Positions 15,565 to 23,310 of a stretch of DNA of 27,303 nt are shown here, one piece after another. Below the pieces are notes generated by a model. The model was not told the origin of the DNA. It saw only the letters and a list, made by a program, of their open reading frames with translations, and did not search any database. The translations under genes and the position numbers were made by a program. Origin of the DNA: WHSM01 sp050701635. Its GTDB lineage: Bacteria > Actinomycetota > Actinomycetes > Mycobacteriales > Micromonosporaceae. The DNA lies in contig JBOGDF010000022.1 of NCBI GenBank assembly GCA_050701635.1, positions 1 to 27,303 of the forward strand, in the 5' to 3' direction. Every line of letters begins with the position of its first letter. The stretch's first letter is position 1.

Positions 15565-17148
15565 ATGCGGATCGCGTGTGTCGGCGGCGGGCCGGGCGGG
15601 CTGTTCCTGGCGACCCTGGTGAAGGCGGCCGACCCGACCGCCGAGGTCACCGTGTACGAGCGCAACCGCGCCGACGACACGTTCGGGTTCGGGGTGGTGT
15701 TCTCCGACGCCACGCTCGCCGGCATCCACGCCGCCGACCCGGTGCTGCGCCGCGCGCTCGCCGACCACGGCGTGCACTGGGACGCGATCGAGGTACGGCT
15801 CAAGGGCGAGCGGCACCGCTGCGGCGGCAACGGGATGGCCGCGATCGCCCGCAAGACGCTGTTGCAGCTGTTGCAGGAACGGGCCCGCGAGGTCGGGGTG
15901 GAGCTGCGGTTCCAGACCGGCGTGGAGCTCGACGACCTGGCCGGCTACGACCTGGTGGTGGCGGCGGACGGGGCGCACTCCCGGATCCGGGACCAGCTCG
16001 CCGACGTACTGGAGCCGTCGGTGGAGACCGCAACCGCGAAATTCATCTGGTTTGGTACGACGTACCCGTTCGACGGTCTGACGTTCGTGCACGAGCGGGG
16101 GCCGCACGGGGTGTTCGCGGTGCACGGCTACCCGATCGGCCCGAAGCTGAGCACCTTCATCGTGGAGACCGACGAGGAGTCGTGGCGCGCCGCCGGGCTG
16201 GACGAATTCGACGTGACGCAGCCGCCGGGGCCGAGCGACCTGAAGACCAAGGCGTACCTGGAAAAGTTGTTCGCGGATCAGATCGACGGGCACCCGTTGC
16301 TGGTGAACAACTCGCGGTGGGGAAACTTCCGCACCCGGCGTACGGCGACCTGGCACCACGGCAACGTGGCGCTGCTCGGGGACGCGGCGCACACCGCGCA
16401 CTTCTCGGTGGGCTCCGGCACCAAGATGGCGATGGAGGACGCGGTGGCGCTCGCCGCCGCGCTGCGCGAGCACCGGGGCGACCTGGACGCGGCGCTGCCG
16501 GCGTACCAGGCCGCCGCCCGGCCGTCGGTCGACAAGATCCAGCTCTCGGCGCGGCCCAGCCTGTCCTGGTGGGAGCACTTCGGGCGCTACCACGACGCGC
16601 TGCCGCCGTGGCAGTTCGCGTACCACTTCCTCACCCGCAGCATCAGCGGCCGCAAGCTGGCGACCCGGGATCCCGGGTTCGTGGCGGCGGCCCACAAGGC
16701 GTGGCTGGCCGAGTGGGGGAGCGAACCGCTGGACAGCCCGTTCCGGGCCGGCGGGATCTCGCTGCCGGGTCGCCGGGTCACCGTCGTGCCGTCCGGCGAC
16801 CACGCGCGGCTGCGTACCAGCGGCGTCGAGCTGTTCCGTACGCCGCCCGGTGACTCCGTGGACCGGCCGTGGGGGCTGTGGCTGGAGGCGCCCGACACCG
16901 AAGCGGGGCTGCCCCCGGTGCTGGCGCGGCTGCGCGGCGCGCTGCGCGATCGCCCGGAGCTGGTCGGGATCCACGGCGGTTCCGGGTTGACCCGTACGTT
17001 GCTGTCCGAGGAGGCGCGGCTCGCCGGCGGGACGCCCACGCTGATCCTCGACAACGACCTGACCCGCGATCAGGCCGAGACCGTCGTGCTGTCCGGACGC
17101 GCGGACCTGGTCGGTACCTGGAGCCCTGGACGCAGTGATCACCCGTAG
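15565..17148 (+). CDS. sdgC: FAD monooxygenase, probable salicylyl-CoA 5-hydroxylase
   Basis: A class A flavoprotein hydroxylase of 527 residues. The FAD-binding GGGPGGL stands at 7-13, VVAADGAHSRIRDQL marks the DG motif and LLGDAAHTAHFSVGSGTKMAMEDA (about 268-292) the GD motif. The style (TFGFGVVFSD, FIWFGTTYPFDGLTF) is that of the salicylyl-CoA hydroxylase / anthraniloyl-CoA monooxygenase N-domain group, which act on CoA thioesters. It lacks the old-yellow-enzyme-like second domain of anthraniloyl-CoA monooxygenases. ATG 15565 has GGAGG at 15552-15556. With the dioxygenase and AMP ligase in the same operon, conversion of salicylyl-CoA to gentisyl-CoA, as in Streptomyces sp. WA46, is the best reading. 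Confidence 0.83.
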   Translation: MRIACVGGGPGGLFLATLVKAADPTAEVTVYERNRADDTFGFGVVFSDATLAGIHAADPVLRRALADHGVHWDAIEVRLKGERHRCGGNGMAAIARKTLLQLLQERAREVGVELRFQTGVELDDLAGYDLVVAADGAHSRIRDQLADVLEPSVETATAKFIWFGTTYPFDGLTFVHERGPHGVFAVHGYPIGPKLSTFIVETDEESWRAAGLDEFDVTQPPGPSDLKTKAYLEKLFADQIDGHPLLVNNSRWGNFRTRRTATWHHGNVALLGDAAHTAHFSVGSGTKMAMEDAVALAAALREHRGDLDAALPAYQAAARPSVDKIQLSARPSLSWWEHFGRYHDALPPWQFAYHFLTRSISGRKLATRDPGFVAAAHKAWLAEWGSEPLDSPFRAGGISLPGRRVTVVPSGDHARLRTSGVELFRTPPGDSVDRPWGLWLEAPDTEAGLPPVLARLRGALRDRPELVGIHGGSGLTRTLLSEEARLAGGTPTLILDNDLTRDQAETVVLSGRADLVGTWSPGRSDHP

Positions 17149-17157
17149 GGAGACGTG

Positions 17158-18813
17158 ATGGCCAGCCCGATCGCCGATGGTGTCGTCCCCTGGCCCGACG
17201 ACGCCGTCGCACGCTACGTCGCCGCCGGCTACTGGGAGGGGCGCCCGCTCGGCTGGCACCTCTGGCAGCAGGCCGACCTTTCCGCCGGCCGCCTCGCGGT
17301 GGTGGACGGCGAGACCCGGCTCAGCTACCGGGAGCTGGCCGCGCGGGCCGATGCCGCGGCCACCCGGCTGACCGGGCTCGGGATCCGACCCGGCGACCGG
17401 ATCGTGGTGCAGCTGCACAACGACTGGGAGTTCGTGGTGCTCACCCTCGCCTGCCTGCGGTCCGGGATCGTGCCGGTGATGGCGCTGCCGGGACACCGCG
17501 GGCACGAGCTGACGTACCTCGCCGAGCACTCCGAGGCGGTGGCGATCGCGGTGCCGGACGAGCTGCGCGGCTTCGACCACCAGGAGCTTGCGCACCAGGT
17601 CGCCGGCAAGGTCGCCGGTCTGGCGCACGTACTGGTGGCCGGAGAGCAGGTACGCGACGACAGCGCCGACCTGCGTCAACTGTGCGCTCCAGCGACCACA
17701 GTGGACAGAGCCCGGTGGGACGCCGACGCGCCGGACAGCCGGGACGTGGCGGTGTTCCTGCTCTCCGGCGGTACGACGGGGCTGCCGAAGCTGATCGCAC
17801 GTACCCACGACGACTACGCGTACAACGCCAAGCGCAGCGGGGAGGTCTCCGGGCTCGGCCCCGACACCGTGTATCTGGTCGCCCTGCCCGCGGGGCACAA
17901 CTTCCCGCTCGCCTGCCCCGGGATCCTCGGCACCCTGCTGGTCGGCGGCACCGTGGTGATGCTGCCCAGCCCCGAGCCGGTCCGCGCGTTCACCACCATC
18001 GAAACCGAACGCGTCACCCACACCGCCGCCGTACCCGCGGTGGCGCAGCGCTGGCTCGACCAGTACGACGCCGGCCGGTGGGACGTCTCCTCGCTGCGGG
18101 TGCTGCAGGTCGGCGGCGCCCGGCTCCCCGAGGAGGCGGCCCGCCGGGTACGCCCCACGCTCGGCTGCACCCTGCAGCAGGTGTTCGGGATGGCGGAAGG
18201 GCTGCTCAACTACACCCGCCTGGACGACCCGTACGAGGTCATCGTGACCAGCCAGGGCCGCCCGATGTGCCCGGACGACGAGATCATGCTGGTCGACGAG
18301 CGGGACCGCCCGGTGCCGGTGGGGGAGCCGGGTTCGCTGCTCACCCGCGGCCCGTACACCCCGAGGGGTTACTACCGGGCGCCGGAGCAGAACGCGCGCG
18401 CCTTCACGCCGGACGGGTGGTATCGCAGCGGGGACATCTGCCGGCTGCTCCCGAGCGGGAACCTGGTGGTCGAGGGCCGGGACAAGGACATGATCAACCG
18501 CGGCGGGGAGAAGATCTCCGCGGAGGAGATCGAGAACCTCGCGTACCAGCTCGGCTCCGTGGCGCAGGCCGCCGCGGTCGCCATGCCCGACCCGGAGCTC
18601 GGCGAGCGGGTCTGCCTGTACGTGGTGCCGCGCCCCGGCGCCACCCTCACCCTCGACGACGTACGCGCCGCCATGGATGCCGCCGGGGTGGCCGGGTTCA
18701 AACTGCCCGAGCGGCTGGTGCTCTGCGAGGAGATCCCGACCACCAAGGTAGGCAAGATCGACAAGAAGGCGCTGCGCGCCGACATCGCCGCCCGACTCGA
18801 AGCGGGACGCTAG
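17158..18813 (+). CDS. sdgA: Salicylate-AMP ligase / 2,3-dihydroxybenzoate-AMP ligase family
   Basis: An adenylate-forming enzyme of 551 residues in the EntE/DhbE group. Motifs: LSGGTTGLPKLIARTHDDY starting at about 202, FGMAEGLLNYTRLDD (A5), DGWYRSGDICRL (A7), GRDKDMINRGGEKIS (A8) and TKVGKIDKKALR with the catalytic lysine. The N-terminus PWPDDAVARYVAAGYWEGRPLGWHL is the usual opening of aryl-AMP ligases. ATG 17158 with AGGGAG at 17147-17152 is preferred to GTG 17155. No carrier protein or siderophore gene stands nearby; the operon is catabolic, so it should activate salicylate. Whether it also transfers to CoA is uncertain, since in strain WA46 a second enzyme (SdgB) does that. Confidence 0.85.
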   Translation: MASPIADGVVPWPDDAVARYVAAGYWEGRPLGWHLWQQADLSAGRLAVVDGETRLSYRELAARADAAATRLTGLGIRPGDRIVVQLHNDWEFVVLTLACLRSGIVPVMALPGHRGHELTYLAEHSEAVAIAVPDELRGFDHQELAHQVAGKVAGLAHVLVAGEQVRDDSADLRQLCAPATTVDRARWDADAPDSRDVAVFLLSGGTTGLPKLIARTHDDYAYNAKRSGEVSGLGPDTVYLVALPAGHNFPLACPGILGTLLVGGTVVMLPSPEPVRAFTTIETERVTHTAAVPAVAQRWLDQYDAGRWDVSSLRVLQVGGARLPEEAARRVRPTLGCTLQQVFGMAEGLLNYTRLDDPYEVIVTSQGRPMCPDDEIMLVDERDRPVPVGEPGSLLTRGPYTPRGYYRAPEQNARAFTPDGWYRSGDICRLLPSGNLVVEGRDKDMINRGGEKISAEEIENLAYQLGSVAQAAAVAMPDPELGERVCLYVVPRPGATLTLDDVRAAMDAAGVAGFKLPERLVLCEEIPTTKVGKIDKKALRADIAARLEAGR

Positions 18814-19545
18814 ATGCGGCACGACCACCGGCGTACCCGGGAGTGGGTACGCACCGGCACCGACCTCTTCCTGCGCCAGCTGGACGGGCTCTCCGACCCC
18901 GACCTGGCGCTGCCGTCCCGGCTGCCCGGGTGGAGCCGGGCGCACCTGGCCGGACACCTCGCCCGCAACGCCGAGGCGCTGACCCGCCTGGTGCACTGGG
19001 CGGACACCGGCGTCGAGACCCCGATGTACGCCAGCCCCGAGCAACGCGCCACGGAGATCGAGCAGTCGGCGCAGCTGCCGCCTCCAGAGCTGCGCGACGA
19101 CGTACGTGCCACCGCCCGCCGCCTCGACCAGGCGATGGCCACACTGGACACTCCCGCGAGCCGCGGAGCGGCAAACCCCTGGGACGCGGAGGTACGCAGC
19201 GCGAAAGGTCGCCTGATCCCCGCCGCCGAGATCCCCTGGATGCGGGTACGCGAAGTCTGGCTGCACGCCGTCGACCTCGGCACCGGTGTCACCGCCGCGG
19301 ACCTGCCGGCGGAGCTGGTGGACTGCCTGCTCGACGATGTGACCGGCGGTTTCGCGGGGCGCGAGGACGTACCGGCGCTGGTGCTGACCGCCACCGACCG
19401 CGCCCGTACCTGGCGGGTCCCCGGGGAGGACCCGATCGCGGTCAGCGGCTCCGCCGCCGTACTCGCCGGCTGGCTGGTCGGCCGGGACGACGGTCGCGAC
19501 CTTCAGGTAGCCGGCCGCCTGCCCACCATCCCGCCCTGGCTCTGA
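18814..19545 (+). CDS. Maleylpyruvate isomerase, mycothiol-dependent family
   Basis: A 243-residue member of the DinB-like mycothiol-dependent maleylpyruvate isomerase family, converting maleylpyruvate to fumarylpyruvate. The family opening LPGWSRAHLAGHLARNAEAL is clear. Likely zinc ligands are H48, E147 and H151 (EVWLH), matching the H/E/H set and the four-residue spacing known from the Corynebacterium glutamicum enzyme. The start codon directly follows the stop of the AMP ligase. It completes the gentisate ring-cleavage route with the dioxygenase and the FAH-family hydrolase, and indicates a mycothiol-making host. Confidence 0.9.
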   Translation: MRHDHRRTREWVRTGTDLFLRQLDGLSDPDLALPSRLPGWSRAHLAGHLARNAEALTRLVHWADTGVETPMYASPEQRATEIEQSAQLPPPELRDDVRATARRLDQAMATLDTPASRGAANPWDAEVRSAKGRLIPAAEIPWMRVREVWLHAVDLGTGVTAADLPAELVDCLLDDVTGGFAGREDVPALVLTATDRARTWRVPGEDPIAVSGSAAVLAGWLVGRDDGRDLQVAGRLPTIPPWL

Positions 19546-19551
19546 ATGACC

Positions 19552-19585
19552 CGGCCCTGACCAGCGTTTCCGCTGGTCAGGGCCG
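19552..19585. terminator. Perfect 15-bp hairpin terminator between convergent operons
   Basis: Arms 19552-19566 and 19571-19585 pair without mismatch around the loop TTTC. It starts seven bases after the maleylpyruvate isomerase stop and ends 15 bases before the stop of the convergent MFS gene, so it can serve both strands. No T-run follows. Confidence 0.8.
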
Positions 19586-19600
19586 TGGGCCGAGGGTGGT

Positions 19601-21652
19601 TCAGGCGCGCGCGGCCGCCACCTCGGGTGCCGCCGTGGAGCCGGACTCCGACTTCTGCGGGAGCCGCATCGAGATCGCGGCGGCGATGGTGGACACCAGC
19701 CCGACACCACCGCAGATCCACCACACCATCTCGCCGATCTGCTGGTACGCCAGCACACCGATCATCGGGCCCAGCGTGTACCCCAGCCAGAACGTCGACA
19801 TGCCCGCGCCCAGGTACCGGCCCTCGGCTCCCGCCGGGGCCACCTTCACCGGCCAGGCGAAGATGGACGGGGCGCCGATGATCTGCCCGGCGATGCCGAG
19901 GAATCTGGCCGCGAGGATGATCAGCAGGCCACCCGGCAGCGCGAACATGGCCAGTCCGAGACTGAGGATCAGCAGGCCCAGGCTGCCCGGGAGCCACGAC
20001 CGCCACTTCTGGGTGTAGCTGGTGACCCACAGCTCGCACGTCATCACGAGCGCGCCGGAGATCAGGAACATCGTGCTGTAGACCACGGTCGGGTAGCCGC
20101 CGTCCGCCAGCCAGAGCGGCAGCACCGCGTAGTACTGCACGTGCACCAGCGCGTTGGTGAAGAACGCTGCCAGGAACAGCATGTACCTGCTGTCGCGCAG
20201 CATCGTCAGGTAGCCGACCTTGCTGTCCGTCGCCGCCGCGGCCTCGGTCTCGGCCTTGCCGGCGGTCTCCCGGCGCGGCAGCAGGAACAGCGCGATCAGG
20301 GAGTACGCCAAGGCGGTGGCGCCGTCCAGCCACAGCAGCAGGTCCCAGGAGATGGTGATCAGCCAGGCACCCACCAACGGCCCCGCCATGATGCCGCTGT
20401 TCAGCGCGAACCGGTTCATCGCCATCACCATCACGTGCCGGGACGGCGGGGTCAGCGCGGTGAGCAGGGCCGCCGACGCGGGCCGGTTCGCCTGGGTCAT
20501 CATGCCGGCGAGGGCCACCGCCACCAGGATCGCGGGGTAGTAGCCGAGCAGGCTGACGGCCATCACCATCACCGCCGACGTACCCATGGAGATCGCGATG
20601 GTCAGCCGGGGTCCGAGCCGGTCGGACAGGCCGCCGCCGAACAGCAGCCCGAGCACCGCGCCCGCCCCGTACGCGCCGAGGGCGTAGCCTCCCTGCGCCT
20701 CGGTGAATCCCCGGTGCACCAGGTAGAGCACCATGAAGATCTGCAGGGCGTACCGGATCGGGGCGTAACACAGCAGTGAGAAGTGGGCTCCGGTGACCTC
20801 GGTCCGTGCGTAGTCCAGCCCGGTCACCCGCATGGTCAGTCGTCCCTGATGGACGTACGCCAGGGTGAAGCCGATCCTGCGGTCTCCGTCGAAGCACTGG
20901 AACACCACCGCCTGGCCGGCCAGTTCGCCCCGGGCGCAGCCCCGCAGATACCCGGCGTGCAGCTCGTCGGGAATGTCGACGCCGTGGTGCCGCTGTACGT
21001 TGCCGAGCAGCGGAGCGAGCTGGTCCACGTACGGTTCCAGCCCGGTGATCTCGATCCGGCAGCCGCTCTTGGCGAACCGCCGCAGGTCCCGGTGTACGTG
21101 CTTGCGGCGGTTCTTCGACAGCCCGGCCAGGTAGCCGTCGAAACTGTCGAAGGTGATCGGCAGCTCGCACCGGAAGCCGGTCAGCGCCGGCACCGTGCCG
21201 GTGATCAGCGCCGCCATCCGGCGGGCGTCCCCGGTGCCGAGGTACATCATCGCGGCGCTGCCGTAACCGTTCGCCGTCGCCTCTTCGGTCGCCAGCTCCG
21301 CCACAGCGGCGTACCCCTCGTCGGTGGTGGCGAGGATGCCGTTGCTGTAGCCGGAACGGGCCCCGATCACCAGCTGCGGCTCCCACGCCACCGGGTCGGT
21401 GTCGGGAGCCAGCACCTGGTGCGGGTCGTACAGCGGGTTGGTCGCGCGTTCGATGGTGTAGAGGTTGAGGCCGGCCACCAGATTCCCGGCTCCGTCCCGT
21501 ACCAACAGATTGCGTTCGGCGAAGCCGTCCACCCCGTGCAGCGCCGACAGCCAGGCATGGCTGAGGTAGAAGCCGGCTCCAGCGGCGGTCACCAGACCGT
21601 CCCACTCCTGGGTGTCCACCGCCGCCAGGTCGGTGGTCTCCTCGACCCTCAT
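19601..21652 (-). CDS. Chimeric protein: FemAB/BioF2-like acyltransferase fused to MFS transporter
   Basis: One open frame of 683 residues. Residues 1-303 resemble GNAT/BioF2-like acyltransferases: FYLSHAWLSALHGVDG, LPITFDSFDGYLAGLSKNRRKHVHRDLRRF and TGLDYARTEVTGAHFSLLCYAPIRYA. Members of that fold acylate amino groups, some using aminoacyl-tRNA. At Q304 (20741-20743) the sequence switches to an MFS exporter, QIFMVLYLVHRGF then GAYGAGAVLGLLFGGGLSDRLGPRLTI, continuing for about 11 membrane segments. The acyltransferase lacks the C-terminal part usual after 'EPIRYA', and the MFS lacks the first half of TM1, so this looks like a deletion fusion rather than two intact domains. GGGGGAGGAGA precedes the ATG, which overlaps the permease stop (ATGA). 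It is last in the operon. Confidence 0.75.
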   Translation of the reverse strand: MRVEETTDLAAVDTQEWDGLVTAAGAGFYLSHAWLSALHGVDGFAERNLLVRDGAGNLVAGLNLYTIERATNPLYDPHQVLAPDTDPVAWEPQLVIGARSGYSNGILATTDEGYAAVAELATEEATANGYGSAAMMYLGTGDARRMAALITGTVPALTGFRCELPITFDSFDGYLAGLSKNRRKHVHRDLRRFAKSGCRIEITGLEPYVDQLAPLLGNVQRHHGVDIPDELHAGYLRGCARGELAGQAVVFQCFDGDRRIGFTLAYVHQGRLTMRVTGLDYARTEVTGAHFSLLCYAPIRYALQIFMVLYLVHRGFTEAQGGYALGAYGAGAVLGLLFGGGLSDRLGPRLTIAISMGTSAVMVMAVSLLGYYPAILVAVALAGMMTQANRPASAALLTALTPPSRHVMVMAMNRFALNSGIMAGPLVGAWLITISWDLLLWLDGATALAYSLIALFLLPRRETAGKAETEAAAATDSKVGYLTMLRDSRYMLFLAAFFTNALVHVQYYAVLPLWLADGGYPTVVYSTMFLISGALVMTCELWVTSYTQKWRSWLPGSLGLLILSLGLAMFALPGGLLIILAARFLGIAGQIIGAPSIFAWPVKVAPAGAEGRYLGAGMSTFWLGYTLGPMIGVLAYQQIGEMVWWICGGVGLVSTIAAAISMRLPQKSESGSTAAPEVAAARA

Positions 21653-22956
21653 GTGCTCTCCTCCCCCGGGGCCGGGTCGGCCTGGGGCTCGGCCGGGCGG
21701 CGCAGCAGCACGTACCCGGCGGTGATTGCGAGACCTGCTGTCGCCAACACCGTCGACATACCGCCGCCCAGCAGGAACGCGCTCACCGCGACCAGCGCGA
21801 CCACGCACAGCATCCGGGTCGGCAGATCGCTGAACAGCCGGAACGCGGCCAGGAACGCCGCGGCGTACACCAGCAGGATGGACGCCGCCACGAAGCCCAC
21901 CAGGATCTGCTCGTCCTCGCCGAACGCGGCGAGCACCGCGAAGTCGAGCACGTACCAGCCCCAGACGAACCACAACGCCGCCACCGGGGCGCCGGTACGC
22001 GGCGACACCCGCCCGATCCAGGCCGGGATCACCCGGTCCCGGGCCATCGCGTACGTCAGCCGGGAGCAACCGCAGACCCAGGCGTTGGTGGTGACGATGA
22101 GCAGCACCACGGCGAGGGCGGACCCGACCTTCGCGGCGGTCTCGCCGTGGCTGTGCCACAGCACCGCGTACAGCACCGCGGTCTTGTCGGTGGCCGCGGT
22201 CAACGGCACCACCAGCACCAGGGTCAGCGCCAGGGTGAGGTAGAGCCCTCCGATCACCAGGGGGGCCCAGACCGCCGCCCGCGGGTAGCTGCGCTTCGGG
22301 TCCCGTACCTCGTCGGCGATGTGCGAGACGTTCTCCCAGCCGAAGAACGCGAAGAAGCCGGCGAGCACCGCGGCGCCGATCGCGCCCCAGCCGTACGGCG
22401 CGAACGGGGTGAGCCGGTCCACGTCTGCGGCGGGCGACGCCACCGCCATCACCGCGACCACGCCCGCGATCAGCACGACCACCAGGGCGCCCTGCACCCG
22501 AGACGCCACCCCGATGCCCAGCAGGTTCAGCACCACCCCGATGCTCATCACCGCGAACGCGGCGAGCAGCATCGCGGAGTAGTCCTGCCAGCCCATCAAG
22601 GCAGCCAGATAGCGGGCCGCGGCCAGGCCGAGAATCGGGTTGGTGGTCCAGTTCAGCACCAGCAGCAGGAAGCCGATGGTGATCCCCGGCCGCCACCCGA
22701 ACGCCCGTCGTACCAGGTAGCTGACCCCCGCCGAGTCCGGGTACGCCGCCGACAGCCGGGCGAACACTCCGGCGATCGGTAGCGCGGCGAGGGTCAGCAG
22801 AACCCACGCCACCAGCGACGCCGGACCCGCCGCCTGCATCGCGATCCCGGGAGCGATCAACATGCCGGCGCCGACCAGCGAGGAGAGGTAGTACACGACC
22901 AGGTCCCGGGTGCCGAGCACCCGGCGCAGCCCGTCCTGCTGGACTGTGGCCGTCAT
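21649..22956 (-). CDS. APC-family amino acid permease
   Basis: A 435-residue membrane protein with about 12 hydrophobic segments. The first reads VVYYLSSLVGAGMLIAPGIAM, carrying the GxG-type substrate loop of APC transporters; GWENVSHIADEVRDPKRSYPRA (about 225-246) is the conserved cytoplasmic region. The start overlaps the upstream small gene (ATGA at 22953-22956) and the stop overlaps the downstream chimeric gene. Relatives carry amino acids or amines by proton coupling. In this operon it could import a precursor such as lysine or move a hydrazino acid; nothing in the sequence fixes the substrate or the direction. Confidence 0.87.
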   Translation of the reverse strand: MTATVQQDGLRRVLGTRDLVVYYLSSLVGAGMLIAPGIAMQAAGPASLVAWVLLTLAALPIAGVFARLSAAYPDSAGVSYLVRRAFGWRPGITIGFLLLVLNWTTNPILGLAAARYLAALMGWQDYSAMLLAAFAVMSIGVVLNLLGIGVASRVQGALVVVLIAGVVAVMAVASPAADVDRLTPFAPYGWGAIGAAVLAGFFAFFGWENVSHIADEVRDPKRSYPRAAVWAPLVIGGLYLTLALTLVLVVPLTAATDKTAVLYAVLWHSHGETAAKVGSALAVVLLIVTTNAWVCGCSRLTYAMARDRVIPAWIGRVSPRTGAPVAALWFVWGWYVLDFAVLAAFGEDEQILVGFVAASILLVYAAAFLAAFRLFSDLPTRMLCVVALVAVSAFLLGGGMSTVLATAGLAITAGYVLLRRPAEPQADPAPGEEST

Positions 22957-23303
22957 CGGGGCAGCTCTTCGATGACGGAGATCCCGGCCGCCCCGTCCAG
23001 TCGCTGGAAGTGCTCGGTGAGCCGGATCCGGCCGTCGGGAAGCACCTCGGGGTGGCTGGTGCACCGACCGGCCACCAGGTCACCGCTGGTCAGCCGATAG
23101 GTGTACGCGAGCTCCAGGTTTCCGTCGGCCGCCCGATGCCCCACCAGCCGGCCGAGACTGACCGAGGCTCCGGAGAACTCCGCCCACACCAGGTCGCCGT
23201 CCTGGTGGTAGTGGCCGGTGATGTCGGGATGCTCCACGGATTGGAACACCCGCTCGGCGTAGTCGATGGCTCTCGGGTCGGTCACGTTCAGGTCGGTCGT
23301 CAT
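22953..23303 (-). CDS. Small protein of the family often labelled 'N-acetylglutamate synthase', function unknown
   Basis: A 116-residue soluble protein predicted to be mostly beta strand. Recognisable stretches are FQSVEHPDITGHYHQDGDLVWAEFSG, LVGHRAADGNLELAYTYRL, GRCTSHPEVLPDGRIRLTEHFQ and a closing VIEELPR. Similar small actinobacterial proteins are often named N-acetylglutamate synthase, but the sequence shows no GNAT acetyl-CoA motif and I would not trust that label. It lies between the N-monooxygenase (7 bases apart) and the permease (4-base overlap), so it is co-translated with the hydrazine-type enzymes. A small beta-barrel binding or helper protein is a guess. Confidence 0.7.
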   Translation of the reverse strand: MTTDLNVTDPRAIDYAERVFQSVEHPDITGHYHQDGDLVWAEFSGASVSLGRLVGHRAADGNLELAYTYRLTSGDLVAGRCTSHPEVLPDGRIRLTEHFQRLDGAAGISVIEELPR

Positions 23304-23310
23304 CTTCTTC

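Noticed and set aside
17158..18813. Siderophore-type 2,3-dihydroxybenzoate activation
   Set aside because: No aryl carrier protein, isochorismatase, NRPS or iron box is nearby; all co-operonic genes are gentisate-pathway catabolism.
15484..19758. Very long antisense open frame (over 1400 codons) opposite the salicylate operon
   Set aside because: It lies opposite five clear enzyme genes, has the low-complexity Arg/Gly/Pro/Ala/His composition of GC-rich shadow frames, and shows no domain.
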